In this document: piece by piece, positions 21,801 through 32,300 of the stretch
How the letters are laid out: every line of letters begins with the position of its first letter
Numbering within the stretch: the first letter of the stretch is position 1
DNA from: Saccharum officinarum
Taxonomy: Eukaryota > Streptophyta > Magnoliopsida > Poales > Poaceae
NCBI GenBank assembly: GCA_020631735.1
Contig: CM036159.1
Location: forward strand, 21,181,511-21,245,510
Length of the DNA stretch: 64,000 bases
Direction: 5' to 3'
Notes under the pieces: generated by a model
Database searches by the model: none
Told to the model about the DNA's origin: nothing
Seen by the model: the letters and a program-made list of their open reading frames with translations, nothing else
Made by a program: the position numbers and the translations under genes

Positions 21801-22137
21801 CCTGTGGATGGTGCCGCAGCTCATGATCCTGGGACTGTCAGAGGCATTCAACCTCATCAGCCAGATCGAGTTCTACTACAAGGAGATCCCGGAGCACATG
21901 CGCAGCGTGGCGGGGGCGCTCGCCTTCTGCAACCTGGCGCTCGGCAACTACCTCAGCGGCTTCCTGGTGACCATCGTGCACCGGACCACGGGCTCCGGGC
22001 AGAACTGGCTAGCGCAGGACCTCAACAAGGGCCGGCTCGACCTCTTCTACTGGACCATCGCCGGCATCGGCGTCTTTAACCTCATCTACTTCGTCATCTG
22101 CGCCAGGTGGTACAGGTTCAAGGGGGGCAGCAACTGA
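15897..22137 (+). CDS. NRT1/PTR family (NPF) proton-coupled transporter, NPF2-like, 591 codons
   Basis: Three exons: 15897-16053, 16186-16403 and 20737-22137, in phase, with GT-AG introns. The 590-aa length is typical. The N-terminal cytosolic tail ends at KYHGWKAMPFIIG. The proton-coupling ExxE(K/R) motif is seen as ETFEK at residues 55-59. TM segments follow with LAPIIGAFLSDAYLGRY, GIRPCSMPFGADQFD (the conserved PTR signature), FFNWYYF, a long central loop (about residues 260-325), and the C-terminal half with VEEVKCLIRIVPVW, FYYKEIPEHMRSVAGAL and LDLFYWTIAGIGVFN. Sequence style fits the NPF2 clade (nitrate, glucosinolate, hormone or flavonoid substrates), but the substrate cannot be read from sequence. 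It acts in a membrane, probably the plasma membrane. Intron 2 is large (4.3 kb) and holds a miniature element. No frame break; probably functional, subject to the MULE in its promoter. Confidence 0.93.
16404..20736 (+). other. Large intron 2 of the NPF gene
   Basis: 4.3 kb. The first 600 bp and 18380-19580 are GC-rich; the middle (16900-18030) is AT-rich. Open frames in the GC-rich block occur on both strands and show no domain, so no nested gene is called. One miniature element (19743-20000) is the only recognised insertion. Confidence 0.6.
19743..20000 (-). mobile_element. Miniature element in NPF intron 2, GGCCTTGTTTAG-end family
   Basis: Ends read CCTTGTTTAGATACC on the left and TCTAAACATGGCC on the right. 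Internal boxes match the copies at 4929-5410 but reversed: TAAATGTAGATGAAAT, AACTAATTACACAG, TTGCGAGACGGATA, CCTAATTAATCCATG, TTTGGACAATTATTA. It is about 258 bp, the standard monomer length, so the 482-bp copy upstream is a dimer. Confidence 0.8.
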
Positions 22138-23141
22138 TCCGCCGAGGTGACCGCCGTCTCACGATCTCTATGTGGTCCTTGATGGCAACTTGGTTGGTGG
22201 CTTGGGTAATTGTGTTATGGCCTTGGGAGAGGAGAAAAAAAGGGGACCTTAGAATAAGGTCATGATAATTATTTGTGTTTACCATAGTAGTTGTTTGATA
22301 TCGATGCCTCTTTTTTTTTGTTTATTATTTTATAATTTTGTCACTGGTCCTTTCATTTGAATCTATAGGATGATCATGTGGCTGATGAAAGAGGAGAAAG
22401 AAACAAAAGAGTTGGTTTCTTGTAACTTGTAAGTGGTTAAACTGAAATACAAATGGATGTAAGATTGAATGAAAGTTTTAGTTCAGTTACCAGCTAATGG
22501 TTGCAAGCATTTCCTCCTACGACATGCCTTCACACTTCAGTGACGCTGACCAGGATAAACGAATGCCTTCAAAGTTCACTTCCGGTTGGTCTTCATGCCG
22601 CACCTACTCATCGTTCAGCACTTCAGCTACAATATAGCCTACCCAGAGGCAACAAAGATAAAATTGACCCAAGGATGTTTTTACCTTGGCTGGAACAAAT
22701 ACTCTTCCCACTGCAAACAAAACCTTTACGGCGATTCCTAGCTGGTAGGTGCATCCTATTTGGGTTAGATGCAGATAAACATAGCACGTTGATAATGCAA
22801 CTCCTGCAAACAACTTTTGAATAATTTCGATAATAGACCACCTTCACAGCATATGTTCATTACAACATTGTTAACCAGAATCATGAAGCTGGACCAACAC
22901 CGGGGAGAACGATGGCAAGAAAAGAATACACAGCTACTTTCTTCTCCTATCTCAACAGGGTGACGCATTTCAAACACCCCACTGTTTATGTTGTACACAC
23001 CTATCTAGAAAAGAAAGAAAAAACTTAAGGGAAAGCTGATTAGTTACATGGAGGGACCGATCTAATCAGTTGGCATCAACCATACCAACAATGAGCTAGG
23101 CAAATGATCTACAAAAATACTACCGGGGTGCAAACTTCAAG
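22138..23141. other. Convergent 3' region between NPF and the PTST2-like gene
   Basis: About 1 kb separates the two stop codons. 22138-22500 probably holds the NPF 3' untranslated region (T-rich, TTTATTATTTTATAA near 22320). 22500-23141 probably holds the 3' region of the minus-strand gene. No further coding feature was supported. Confidence 0.5.
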
Positions 23142-26100
23142 TCAAGTGACAATCAGAAGGTTGTTTTCATGCCCATTGTTGTGCACAGTGGGTCGCAGCG
23201 GATCATTCTTCCAAACACCATCAACGATAAACTTAATCTGGAGGACATTTGGAAACTATCAGGGGATGTAAGCATAAAGATGATTGGTGTAAAAGGGCAG
23301 ATGATTACCTCATATCTACCAGGGTACAGTCTCAGATTTAAGGAAAACATGCCGTTTTCTGATCTTTCCATCTTTCTCTGCAGTGATGTTTAGAACTAGA
23401 TTATTATCCTTAGAAATGAGATGGCAATGAGGAATAATCACATATGTGGACTATCTTTGCAAGCAGTGAGTTACACTAGCGCCAGTAGATTTCCTACACC
23501 AAACATGACTTGCAAAAATCGACTTTGCATTTGTTGCTTGGAAACAGAGTCAAAGTATGCCTTTTGGTTCAAAATCTGCTTTGGTCCTTAGTTACAAGGA
23601 CAGCAAACATGGATTGGTGAACCTCATTGAACTCAGCAATACTATACCCACCTACTGACCATTAATTTCAAAAATCCAGCACATAGTTAGAATCTTCCTC
23701 CCTCCAATCGTAAATATAAGTTGTTCTAGACATTGACAAACTATGAAGTGGAACTTTGAGTAGCAATTTCTATGAAAACATGTTTTTGAAAAAACATATT
23801 ATGAAGTGCTTCTCAAGATGAATCTACCAACATCGACCTTATGATGTCAATCTACCTGACTCATCATGTAATGGTCAATGTTAAAAATGTTTGACCTGTA
23901 TGAATCCTAAAATGACTTGTATTTTGGAAATCAAAGCTGAAACTACGCTATGTGTCTAAAGCAAATAGTTTCATAATAATTAGTGGAGCAGGCTGTATCT
24001 ATCACCGTTCTTTTCTTTTAAACCAGGAAAACAGCAGGGGAAGCCCCCACTGTTAGATTTTATTAAAACATAAAAACAAACACTGAGCAAAACAAACGGA
24101 AAACACTTCAGCTAAACCCGAGCGAAGCTAGAACAAGAAGAAAAACAAAGAACCACTAAACACAAGAATTAACCCAGGAGAGAAAAACAGATCACTTGTT
24201 TCCAGAAATCCTATACGCTTGTAGTCGAGCTTCATCTTTGAGAGATCTTCTCCAGGAAGAGAAGGAAGGAGGTCCTCTCATAAAAATGAGGTTATTGCGC
24301 TGCTTCCAGATTTGCCATGCAGAGATAATGAACACTTCCATGAAGAAAGGATATGGAAAAGCTTGTTTGGCTTATATCATCATTGGTAGGCAATCCGTCG
24401 TAAGATTCCACTGAATGCCAAGGAACTGCCAACAGTGTTGGCTGAAAGAACAAGTGAAGAAGAGATGAAAGGCCATTTCTTCAACATTCATATTGCAAAG
24501 GACACAGTTGTAGTCGCCTTCCAGCTTGAGCTTTTTCCTCCTAAGGATGTTCCTAGTGTTGAGTCTGTCCATTAGTAAGAACCAGGAGAAAACTCTCAGT
24601 TTCTTGCAACATTTGGACTTACAAATCCACAGGAAGGGAGAAGGGGGTTATTTTTTCATCCAATGTGAGGCAGAAATGCGCTTATAAAGGGCATCCAGCT
24701 AATTGGGTATTATAGTTACTATTGACAGTGTGACAAGACAAGGATTAATGGTGACTACATTGGTCGAATATCAATAAAGGTGATAAAGCCTAGACCTAGG
24801 GTGAAGCCGTGTGCAATATTCTGCCGTCCAAACCAAGTTGTCCAAGACTAGGTACTAGAAAGGTGGAAACATTATCAGTTTCATTGGCACATAAGAGAAC
24901 TTGTGGATTCCTTAATGTCACAGTGCATGATTACTAAACTCAACATATCAAATATTGTTATTCTTCTACAACATGTTGTCCTTGGACAGAAGCACATGGA
25001 ATAGGCTTTCCATCCCTTACTTCTATAAGTTTTTCCTCCTTTTTGTAGGCTGATTCACTGATGTGGTTTCATGGTGGCTCCTTGGGATTAGAAGGCCATG
25101 TTGCATAGGGTACAAGTGCATCTATGCAACATAAGTGTACCTGAAACGAGGTTTCCGGTATCCAGTTATCCACATCAAGTCACTGTTACTGCCTTTATGG
25201 TATAATGTGATTAAGATGTGTGGACACACCAGCCATACAAGTTTCCATTTAGCAGTCTTTTACAACAACTAGTCTTGTCTGTCCTATTGACGCATGTTGA
25301 CGCCTGCCATTCTTTGCCACAAGCATTGGCCGGTATGGTGCTTGAAGAAGGTAACTGTTGGATTGCCGCGGGTAACGGCGACTTGGCTGCCCTGCTCCTT
25401 TTGTTCAATGCTTGAGAGACCTTCGATGTCGTGGTTCTCACATTTTCTATGTAATACCATGTAGATGGTTGTGCGTTCTAGCGCTGTCTAGGATTGCCTC
25501 TCGCCATCCTCAACGGCAGCAAGGCGCTTTTGTAACAAACACCATCCTTTCCTCTTAATGAAACACGTGCAAGGCACGTTTGCGAAAAAAATACCAGAAG
25601 CTATAAGCATCATCTCCTATATTCATTAGAATAAACTTAATATTATACTAAGGATGACATCAACAAAAAAAAGAGTATCTATGAATGGGCACATATCTTG
25701 TAATTCCTTAGTAATTTTTCAGTTTTTACGACATAGATTGGAGTAGGCACTTACTTGACTCGTCCAGCCATCAAAGGACCCAACCACTAAAACATCTGAA
25801 GCAGGGTTGGCCCACATAATACAAACAGTACGGAGCTCACTCAGTGCCTTCTCAACTTCATCAAGCCTCCTTTGTTTATCTTCAATTATTTTGTTCCTTT
25901 CACTGATGATGTGATAGATTTATAATAGGATAAGTAAGAGAGAATGAGATGAAATATGAAGCATAGATGATTAATGTGAGGGCATACAATATCTCAAGTG
26001 CCATCTTCCCTTCTAACACAGCTATTTTAGCCCGGATTGATCTTAGCTCCTCCTGAGCCTGCATTACCTTTGTCTCCTCAAATTCCCAATCATCAGAGAT

Positions 26101-29080
26101 GTCATCCAGCACAGTTGCTCCATTACTATTTGACTGAAAAAGTAAACAACAAATTAAGAAAGCCTGCTTGCTTAGAGAGACCAATATAATTCCATTAATA
26201 AGATCAAGATGAGAAACATCTCAGAGATGTAACTTAGACACCTGATTTATCACCATTTGAGTGGAAAAAGAAACAAGATATTTAGAATACAGCTGGCAAG
26301 TACAATGCCTCTAGAAACATTAACAATTTCACGAGGTCATTACTGACAGGCTGTTTGCTTATTGTGCCATATTGCGCTTCCGACAGAAAACATTCAACAC
26401 TGCAAGGGAGCATCCTCTACTGTCAACTGAAATCATTTGTACATTTGTTTGCACTATTTTCTAATGACAGTTAGGTGTGTGTTCATGAAGATACCATTAA
26501 TCACAGTGTTACACGATTTGATCAGAAGCTTCCCATGCTGGCACTCTATCTGTGGGTTTTGTGGGTTGGGTGGGGTGGGGGGGGGGGGGTCAGGTTTGTT
26601 GGTGTACAGAAAATAGTCAAATAAAGGTCAGCAACTGTAGAACAGGTAAAGAAAAGTGAATGCAATAAAAATTTTTAAACAGGAATTTGATAATTTGAAG
26701 AGATACACACCATATCTGATAAAACTTTATCAAATCTTGATCTTAATGTCTTGAGAGCAGCAGAAAGGTCCAATTCCAGAGTTTGAAGACGTGAATGTAT
26801 CTCATCTCTTTCAGTGCCAACACCATCACTAGGATAATCACTTACAGCCACACCATTCGATGACATTTGAACGTCATTTTGCACAGATGCAATGTCATCA
26901 TGTTGGGATAATTTTCTTCTTTCAGTAGGTAGGACCTCAGCAGCTGCAGAAACTAAATATGTCAACAAACAATTATGTAACAAATATGATGCACTATAGA
27001 ATAAAGATGAGAAGTAGACATATAACCTTCAAAATGAGATAAACCACCCTTGCCAAGGGTCCATGTTTTCCATGCATCATTGCTCGAACTCTGTAAGGTG
27101 TTGTTGCCCTCTATTGTTCCATTTTGAGAATGAGATCCATGGACACTTCCATTCTCAGGTACCCTTGGAATATGCCTACCACCAGCCGCTGTATGACTAG
27201 GGGCGCCACTGTTGCCAGCTAAAGTTGTACATATGCAACATAGTTGCGTCATTTTAGTTAAATATACAAAAATGAAATGCTTGCGTTGGTGTTGTGGGCA
27301 CACAAGGAGGGATACAGTCCGGAACGACGATATTCAGGATAGAGTTGGGGTGGCACCAATTAAGGAGAAATTGATTCAACATCGGTTGAGATGGTTTGGA
27401 CATGTCCAACGGAGGCCTCCTGAGGCGCCGGTGCATAGTGGAGTTCTAAAGCGGGCCGATAATGTAAAGAGCGGTAGAGGTCGACCTAAACTAACTTGGG
27501 ACGAGTCCGTTAAGAGAGATCTTAAGGAGTGGAATATCTCCAAGGATTTAGCTATGGACAGGAGCGCTTGGAGATTGGCAATCAACGTGCCTGAACCGTG
27601 ACCTCTTTTTGTCTTGTGCCCTTTATGTCCCTTTATGTGTCTCCCTGTTTCTCGTCTCTTTTGGGTTTCATCTCTAGCCTACCCCAACTTGCTTGGGACA
27701 AAAGGCTATGTTGTTGTTGTTGTTGTATACAAAAATGAAATGCAGTACTAGCCAACTAAATCAGTTGTTTGTAGTTCATAGCCCACTTGAGGGTAGGCTG
27801 AAACTAACTGCTGTGAACCTTCTGTTGATGCAAGGAAAAGAAGAAGAAAACAAAATAACTCAGTGGTGCTTTTGCAATTAGTCAAAATTTCAATCATAAC
27901 GTGAACAGTGCGAACTGTGAACATCAACATGAATATCAGTGATACGATGGATCACAGAATAACCGCAAATTGATGTCACTATTCAATTTGCACTTGGCTG
28001 ACAAAAAGGTTATGTTTGCTGTGTAGCCTTAAATGGACAACCCACAAATCATCACGGCATATTAGAGTTTGGCAACGAAGTACTACTAAAAACCGCGCAA
28101 CTGGAAACAAGTTATGTTCCTGAAGAACTCATACTCTCTGAGAATTTAAACCCACATACCATCATCGTCACTTTGGCTCTGTGTGTCGTGGGTACTACTC
28201 CGTGGAGGTGGCCGCGCTCGCTCCCTATCCTTCTGCAGCCTGGTGAGCATCCCCTCGACTCCTGCTTTGAACCTGAGCTCGCTGCAACAGCCGTGAATAA
28301 CATGATTAACCAGCAGAACACGACGGGATTGAATCAGCTTTGAGCCTCAGCAGGCACCCACCTGGTCTCCTCTGTTTCCGGCTCCCGCCCAGATGATGAC
28401 GTCTCCTCTTCGTCGTCGTCGTCCTCCTCCTCCCTGCATCGCAGACAGCGGAATTCAGCGAGGAATCGCGCGATGACATAGAAGGGCACAGCAGAGCACG
28501 GAGCAATCCCAGCCACCCACCACTCGGAGTCCTCCACCGAGCCCGGCACTAGGTCACCACGGTAATACACGCCCGTCTCGGGCGGGTAGTCAGGGTGGCC
28601 CCCGCCCGATGAGCGCGGCGCAGCCGTCGTGGCGGGGCCCTCCGCGGCGGTGGAGGACGACCAGCCGAGGGAGAGCCAGCCCCCGCTGGACGCGACGGCG
28701 GCCGCGAGGTCGGAGCGGCCCGCCGCGAGGAGCTCCTCGCGGGTGGGGAAGGCCCCCGGCTTGGCGGAGCGGCACATGAAGTCGTAGATCGCCGCCTCCA
28801 GCTCCTCCTGGCCCCGAGCGCGGGGCGCGGCGGCATTTGCGTCGCGCGGAGGCGGCTGCTGCGGCTGAGAGGGCGGGCGTGGCGCAGGCGTCGGTGTGTG
28901 GCTCCGGCCGTCGTGGCGGCGGCGGCGGCGGTAGTATGGCAGCCTGGAAGAGTGCGGGGACGAGGAGGTGGACGACGCGGCGGGCAGGAGGCAGCGGCGG
29001 CGGCGGGGGTGGCAGCGAGGTGGCGCGGGTAGGATCAGGGATGGGATTGGGAGGAGCAGCGAGGGGACGAGTGCGGGCAT
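23142..29080 (-). CDS. FLO6: PTST2/FLO6-type CBM48 protein of starch granule initiation, 545 aa, nine exons
   Basis: Exons (minus strand): 29080-28521, 28433-28362, 28281-28160, 27218-27027, 26943-26711, 26133-25988, 25902-25755, 23377-23309 and 23237-23142. They sum to 1,638 nt, exactly 546 codons, all phases matching. The N-terminus is Arg/Pro/Ser-rich, a chloroplast/amyloplast transit peptide. Residues about 95-190 carry the conserved block EELEAAIYDFMCRSAKPGAF, then GGWLSLGW, YPPETGVY and PGSVEDSEW. The middle has coiled-coil segments (AQEELRSIRAKIAVLEGKM; IIEDKQRRLDEVEKALSEL). The C-terminal 80 residues are a CBM48 glucan-binding module: WANPASDVLVVGSFDGW, LNLRLYPGRYEIKFIVDGVW and HNNGHENNLL, with Trp residues for glucan binding. 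Family members deliver glucans to starch synthase 4 or bind isoamylase 1. No lesion seen. The symbol is by family resemblance; PTST3 is the alternative. Confidence 0.9.
23695..23960. mobile_element. Possible Stowaway-like miniature element in intron 7 of the PTST2-like gene
   Basis: The left side reads CTTCCTCCCTCCAATCG followed by AAATATAAGTTG; the right side reads TGACTTGTATTTTGGAA. The arms are imperfect and the TA borders uncertain, so this is a weak call resting on resemblance to Stowaway ends. Confidence 0.35.
24015..24700 (-). mobile_element. 5'-truncated LINE, zinc-binding domain and 3' end, in intron 7
   Basis: Minus-strand translation gives KCCKKLRVFSWFLLMDRLNT, then CVLCNMNVEEMAFHLFFTC (the zf-RVT CxxC...H...C pattern), and further on SAWQIWKQRNNLIF. 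These are the standard C-terminus of plant L1 ORF2. The 3' end (CCCCACTGTTAGATTTTATT read on the plus strand) abuts a T-rich run at 24007-24020, the poly(A) tail in antisense. It is in the same orientation as the host gene, within its 2.4-kb intron. Confidence 0.8.
25200..25592 (+). mobile_element. Probable LINE 3' end, opposite orientation
   Basis: The segment ends with TTAATGAAACACGTGCAAGG, then CACGTTTGCG and a short A-run at 25584-25591. This resembles the 3' terminus plus tail of plant L1 elements. A 65-codon open frame (25218-25415) has no convincing domain. The upstream border is not defined. Confidence 0.4.
26574..26590 (+). repeat. Homopolymeric G tract in intron 5
   Basis: A run of about 14 G preceded by GGGTTGGGTGGGGTGGG. 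It is read as a C tract in the host transcript. The plus strand could form a G-quadruplex. Length may be uncertain because of sequencing error. Confidence 0.6.
27263..27280 (+). repeat. Target site duplication of RTE-like LINE, left copy
   Basis: TATACAAAAATGAAATGC, 18 bases identical to 27726-27743 at the other side of the insertion. Confidence 0.92.
27281..27725 (+). mobile_element. RTE-like LINE 3' fragment in intron 3 of the PTST2-like gene
   Basis: 445 bp between a perfect 18-bp target duplication. The plus-strand frame, ending at 27601, encodes the C-terminus of an RTE/BovB-type ORF2: HRLRWFGHVQRRPPEAP, GRGRPKLTWDESVKRDLKEW and AWRLAINVPEP. The 3' region ends CCAACTTGCTTGGGAC, then AAAAGGCTATG and a (TTG)n tail instead of poly(A), typical of this clade. 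The element is strongly 5'-truncated, as expected from incomplete reverse transcription. It is antisense to the host gene and begins only 62 bp upstream of the exon 4 acceptor. Confidence 0.9.
27726..27743 (+). repeat. Target site duplication of RTE-like LINE, right copy
   Basis: Identical to 27263-27280 over 18 bases. No decay, so the insertion is young. Confidence 0.92.
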
Positions 29081-31100
29081 CGCGGTCGCATCTCTCTCGG
29101 CGCCCCCGCTCGGCGAGGAGGAGAAGTGAAGTGAAGAGAAGCGCAGAGGCAGGCAGAGGAGGGAGCGCGACGGGAGGGAGAGGAAGATGAGGAGGAGGAG
29201 AGGGCGTAGAGGAGCCGGTGGCGAGCCAATGCCAATCCCCCCGCGCTCTGCGCCTCGTGCGAATCGAATGGCGACGCCGCAACGCCAACGCGCGCTCGCC
29301 CAAGCAGGCCCAGCCGTCAGGCGCGCTGTGCCGCCTCGCCCCGTACCGACCGTGCCTGCCTGCGCTGGCTACCACTACAGCCTGCAGGCTGCAGTCTCCC
29401 GCGGCCCAGAGCCCCCCACGCCGAACGGTCGAGTGGCTCTCGCCGTCTCGCGCACGGCGCACCCGCGCGCGTCGCGTCGCCATATGGGCACGGGGGGCGT
29501 CGGGCCGAGAGAGCGGTTTTGCCCTCGTGCGCCCTGCGTGAGTTCCATTAGTTTTCGTGGCTACCAGCCCACCAGAGTACATACAGTACCTGGGATGATG
29601 GATCACCCGGGCCCTCGAATCCTCGATCCGGAAACGATGTGATCGGTTTTGGCACACCCGCCGCGGCGACGGCGACGGCGACATCTGTGACAGAGAGCAA
29701 ATCTCGTGATGCTTTTGGTTTGGTTTCTCGTCGCCGAACGTGGACTTGTCGCTTGTCGGTTCGATCCGGCACGCAAGGTCAGGCGCCACTATATAATAAA
29801 AACCTTCGATTTGGCACGCCTGATTTAATAGTGTACTGTAGTTCGAAAAAAAAGATTTAATAATGCACTGTAAGGGATAGAGTGGTGAAATAGGGTGATG
29901 ATTTAATGACTCCCCTGGTCCACATCTTATTTGCAATTTCACTCTGATTCGCCTCAACTTCCTACTCATGAGCATGATGCAAACACCTGTGATGTCAAAG
30001 AGTTGAAGCTAACAAGGTATGTTTCCGATTATATTTGTTATTTTGTTGGATCGTTCTAGGTGTAGATCGAGTGGGTAGGTTCTTCTCTATTTTGGTAGAT
30101 AGCACATGGATCCAAAAGATCTAGAGAGAGACAGAGAGGATGAGAATTGGGAGGTGTTACCGACCATCGCCCTGGGAGGAGAAGTCCGTACCTTGGGGCT
30201 TGGTGGAGGACGTGATCATGGCGTCGATGTCTAGTAAAGGAGCGGAGTCGGTGCAGCGGGGATGCAGTGCAGTGGGCGTGCGATCCACGGGCGGCGATGG
30301 AGACCGGTGGGACTTTCCGTCGCTGGCAGCGCCACCCTCTCGATCGGTCTAGGGATAGGGCTAGGACAGTGGGGTTTGTGGCGGCTCCAGTGAACCTCGT
30401 ATCTTGAGCCCCTGGCCCCCACCTCCTCTTATAGGCACTGTGCGACGGGGGCCCACCAGCCAAACACGGGCTGGCGTCCCGATCAGGACGCGAGATTAGA
30501 GCCCACACCTGGCCGTTGGGTCAAGTATGGTGGAGATCAAACCAATCACTTATTTTTCTTTATTATTATCACTGCGTTCATAGCTTGTCTTTTTGTAGTT
30601 CTGCTTGGAGCTTGTGGAGGCAATACAAGCTGTCATAGTACAAACGGAAAATGTTATGCCCAGAGATAGTTTTATGTTTCTGTACTCAATTCATTAAGGT
30701 TTAGTTTTTACCTATGATGAGATACAACATAATAAAGAATGTTTTTGAAGAGGTTCACTCGTAAGAAATTACATGAATACACTGTCAAAAATATAGTGCC
30801 ATGAGGTCATAGGATAAATAACTTGCGCGAAGCTATTGGCGGTGAAGACTCGAGAGTGAGACTTCGCTCAGAGCCTCAGATACAGACAAACCTTTGGCCA
30901 CTTGTGCCAGCCAAGATTGCACGGCCGAAGGGCCGACGAGGGAGAACCTCCCTGCAAGTCCAAACCATGGTTGATGCTCAATGCCAGTGAAAGTGGTGTG
31001 CTTCAACCGACAAACACACTCGTGCCAGGGCTACCGGCTCTCATGGAGATGGGGGTCAACAATGCGCAGCGCCTGCGCTCCTCTTGAAGAGTTGCGAATA
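29081..31100. other. Upstream flank of the PTST2-like gene, no further gene supported
   Basis: 29081-29640 is a CpG-rich 5' flank probably holding the promoter and leader of the minus-strand gene. At 30056-30508 the minus strand has a TATA-like CCTATAAGAGG (about 30425-30435) followed by a GC-rich leader and a 150-codon frame of low-complexity composition. It has no domain and may be an unrecognised gene fragment or transposon. 30830-31090 is GC-moderate with no support for coding. Confidence 0.4.
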
Positions 31101-31103
31101 CGA

Positions 31104-31232
31104 GACGTTTTGACTTTTCTAAATTCATTACTTTTGCTACGCACTTAGATATATATTATATTTAGATACATAGTAATCGCTACGAATCTAGAAATGTCAA
31201 AACGTCTTATAATTTTGGACAATGGAAGTACC
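31104..31232. mobile_element. Stowaway-like miniature element, degraded left end
   Basis: The inner inverted arms ACGTTTTGACTTTTCTA and AGAAATGTCAAAACGT pair. The right end CTTATAATTTTGGACAATGG resembles the Stowaway terminus. The left terminus is missing, so this is a partial copy. Confidence 0.5.
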
Positions 31233-31359
31233 TCTCTTGGCTCTTACACAGGGGAACCCAAGTTCCAAGCTCTTCCAAATGGCAGTGGCACTCGACCTTT
31301 TTCATTGGGTGATTGGGTCCGATAGTAACATGGAAGAGTGATACATACAGTGATAATGA

Positions 31360-32300
31360 TACGCAGGTTTGTCCTGCATTCCCGTGGCCAAAACGATCAC
31401 TGTGGTGAGACGCTGGAAACCGAGATGTACGGCTGCCAAAAGCCAAAAAGTGAAAGTCCAAACGGTAACTGTCTAGTGCTCCAATGATTTCTGAGACATA
31501 AGTCATGCAGAAACCTGGACCACCAGCTGAACAACCCATGACTCAGCCGCCTCAGGAGTCACCTGATCATTGGCCTGGCCCTTCGCAAAAAACCCAAGGT
31601 CCAACAAAACAAAACTGAAATCTGCAACCGTGGGGCTGGTTTCCAAAATAGCCAAGGCAAATGGGTAGAAATACTCAGTAAAGGTCACTGAAGCATTTCA
31701 TAATACAGACAGCAAACCAGGCACAGAACAACCTCTGGAGTAGCACTGCCACGATCATACGCCAAACTGCTGATGAAAGTGGGGTGGTTTGGTGGAAATA
31801 ATTGGAATGCTACAGGACAATGCTAATGCAGCCAGTTAGATTAGAAACTAGTAGTAGTAAGTAATACACTGATACCATACCCTGATACTGATACACACAG
31901 CTTTGTCCTGCATGCCCCGATGCCCGTGACCAATGACCATTGTGGTGCAAGATGCTTGTAACCAATGACTGACCACTAAACAATGGTAGACAAAACAGAA
32001 TCTGTTGGGTGAATTCAGCCCAGAAAAACCTGGACCACGGTCTGATTGAACATGGCCTCGAGGCTTGCCTAAATCAATAAAATGCAGGCTTGTAGAATCA
32101 ATATAGCTTGACAAACCATCCAAAAAAAATATAAGACCTGACGCCTGTAGTCACTGGAAGAATTTCCCGAATAGTAAAGGCAAATGGGTGCTCCGTATGA
32201 TTATTGGAATATTTCATAATACAAAGACAACAACTTGAGAATAAAAGTACACAACTTCTGCTTCCATGCCAAACTGAAAAAGAAAATAGGGTACCTTGGT
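31360..32300 (-). repeat. Degenerate tandem duplication, unit about 520 bp
   Basis: Matching landmarks recur at offsets of 516-533 bp: TTTGTCCTGCAT (31369 and 31902), AAGGCAAATGGG (31654 and 32177) and ATTTCATAATACA (31695 and 32211). Minus-strand translations of both units are weakly alike (PFALAILETSP versus PFAFTIREILP), so an old coding sequence may underlie them. The product is not recognised. Confidence 0.5.

Noticed and set aside
20598..22079. 493-codon plus-strand open frame
   Set aside because: It overlaps the NPF third exon in another frame; its Arg/His/Gly-rich product is a shadow of GC-rich coding sequence.
27212..27601. 129-codon frame as a host gene
   Set aside because: The C-terminal motifs and the TTG tail with target duplication show it is an RTE-type LINE fragment.
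28590..29975. 461-codon minus-strand frame covering the PTST2-like first exon
   Set aside because: Different phase from the spliced gene, low-complexity Arg/Pro composition, and no domain; the frame ending at 28521 is the real one.
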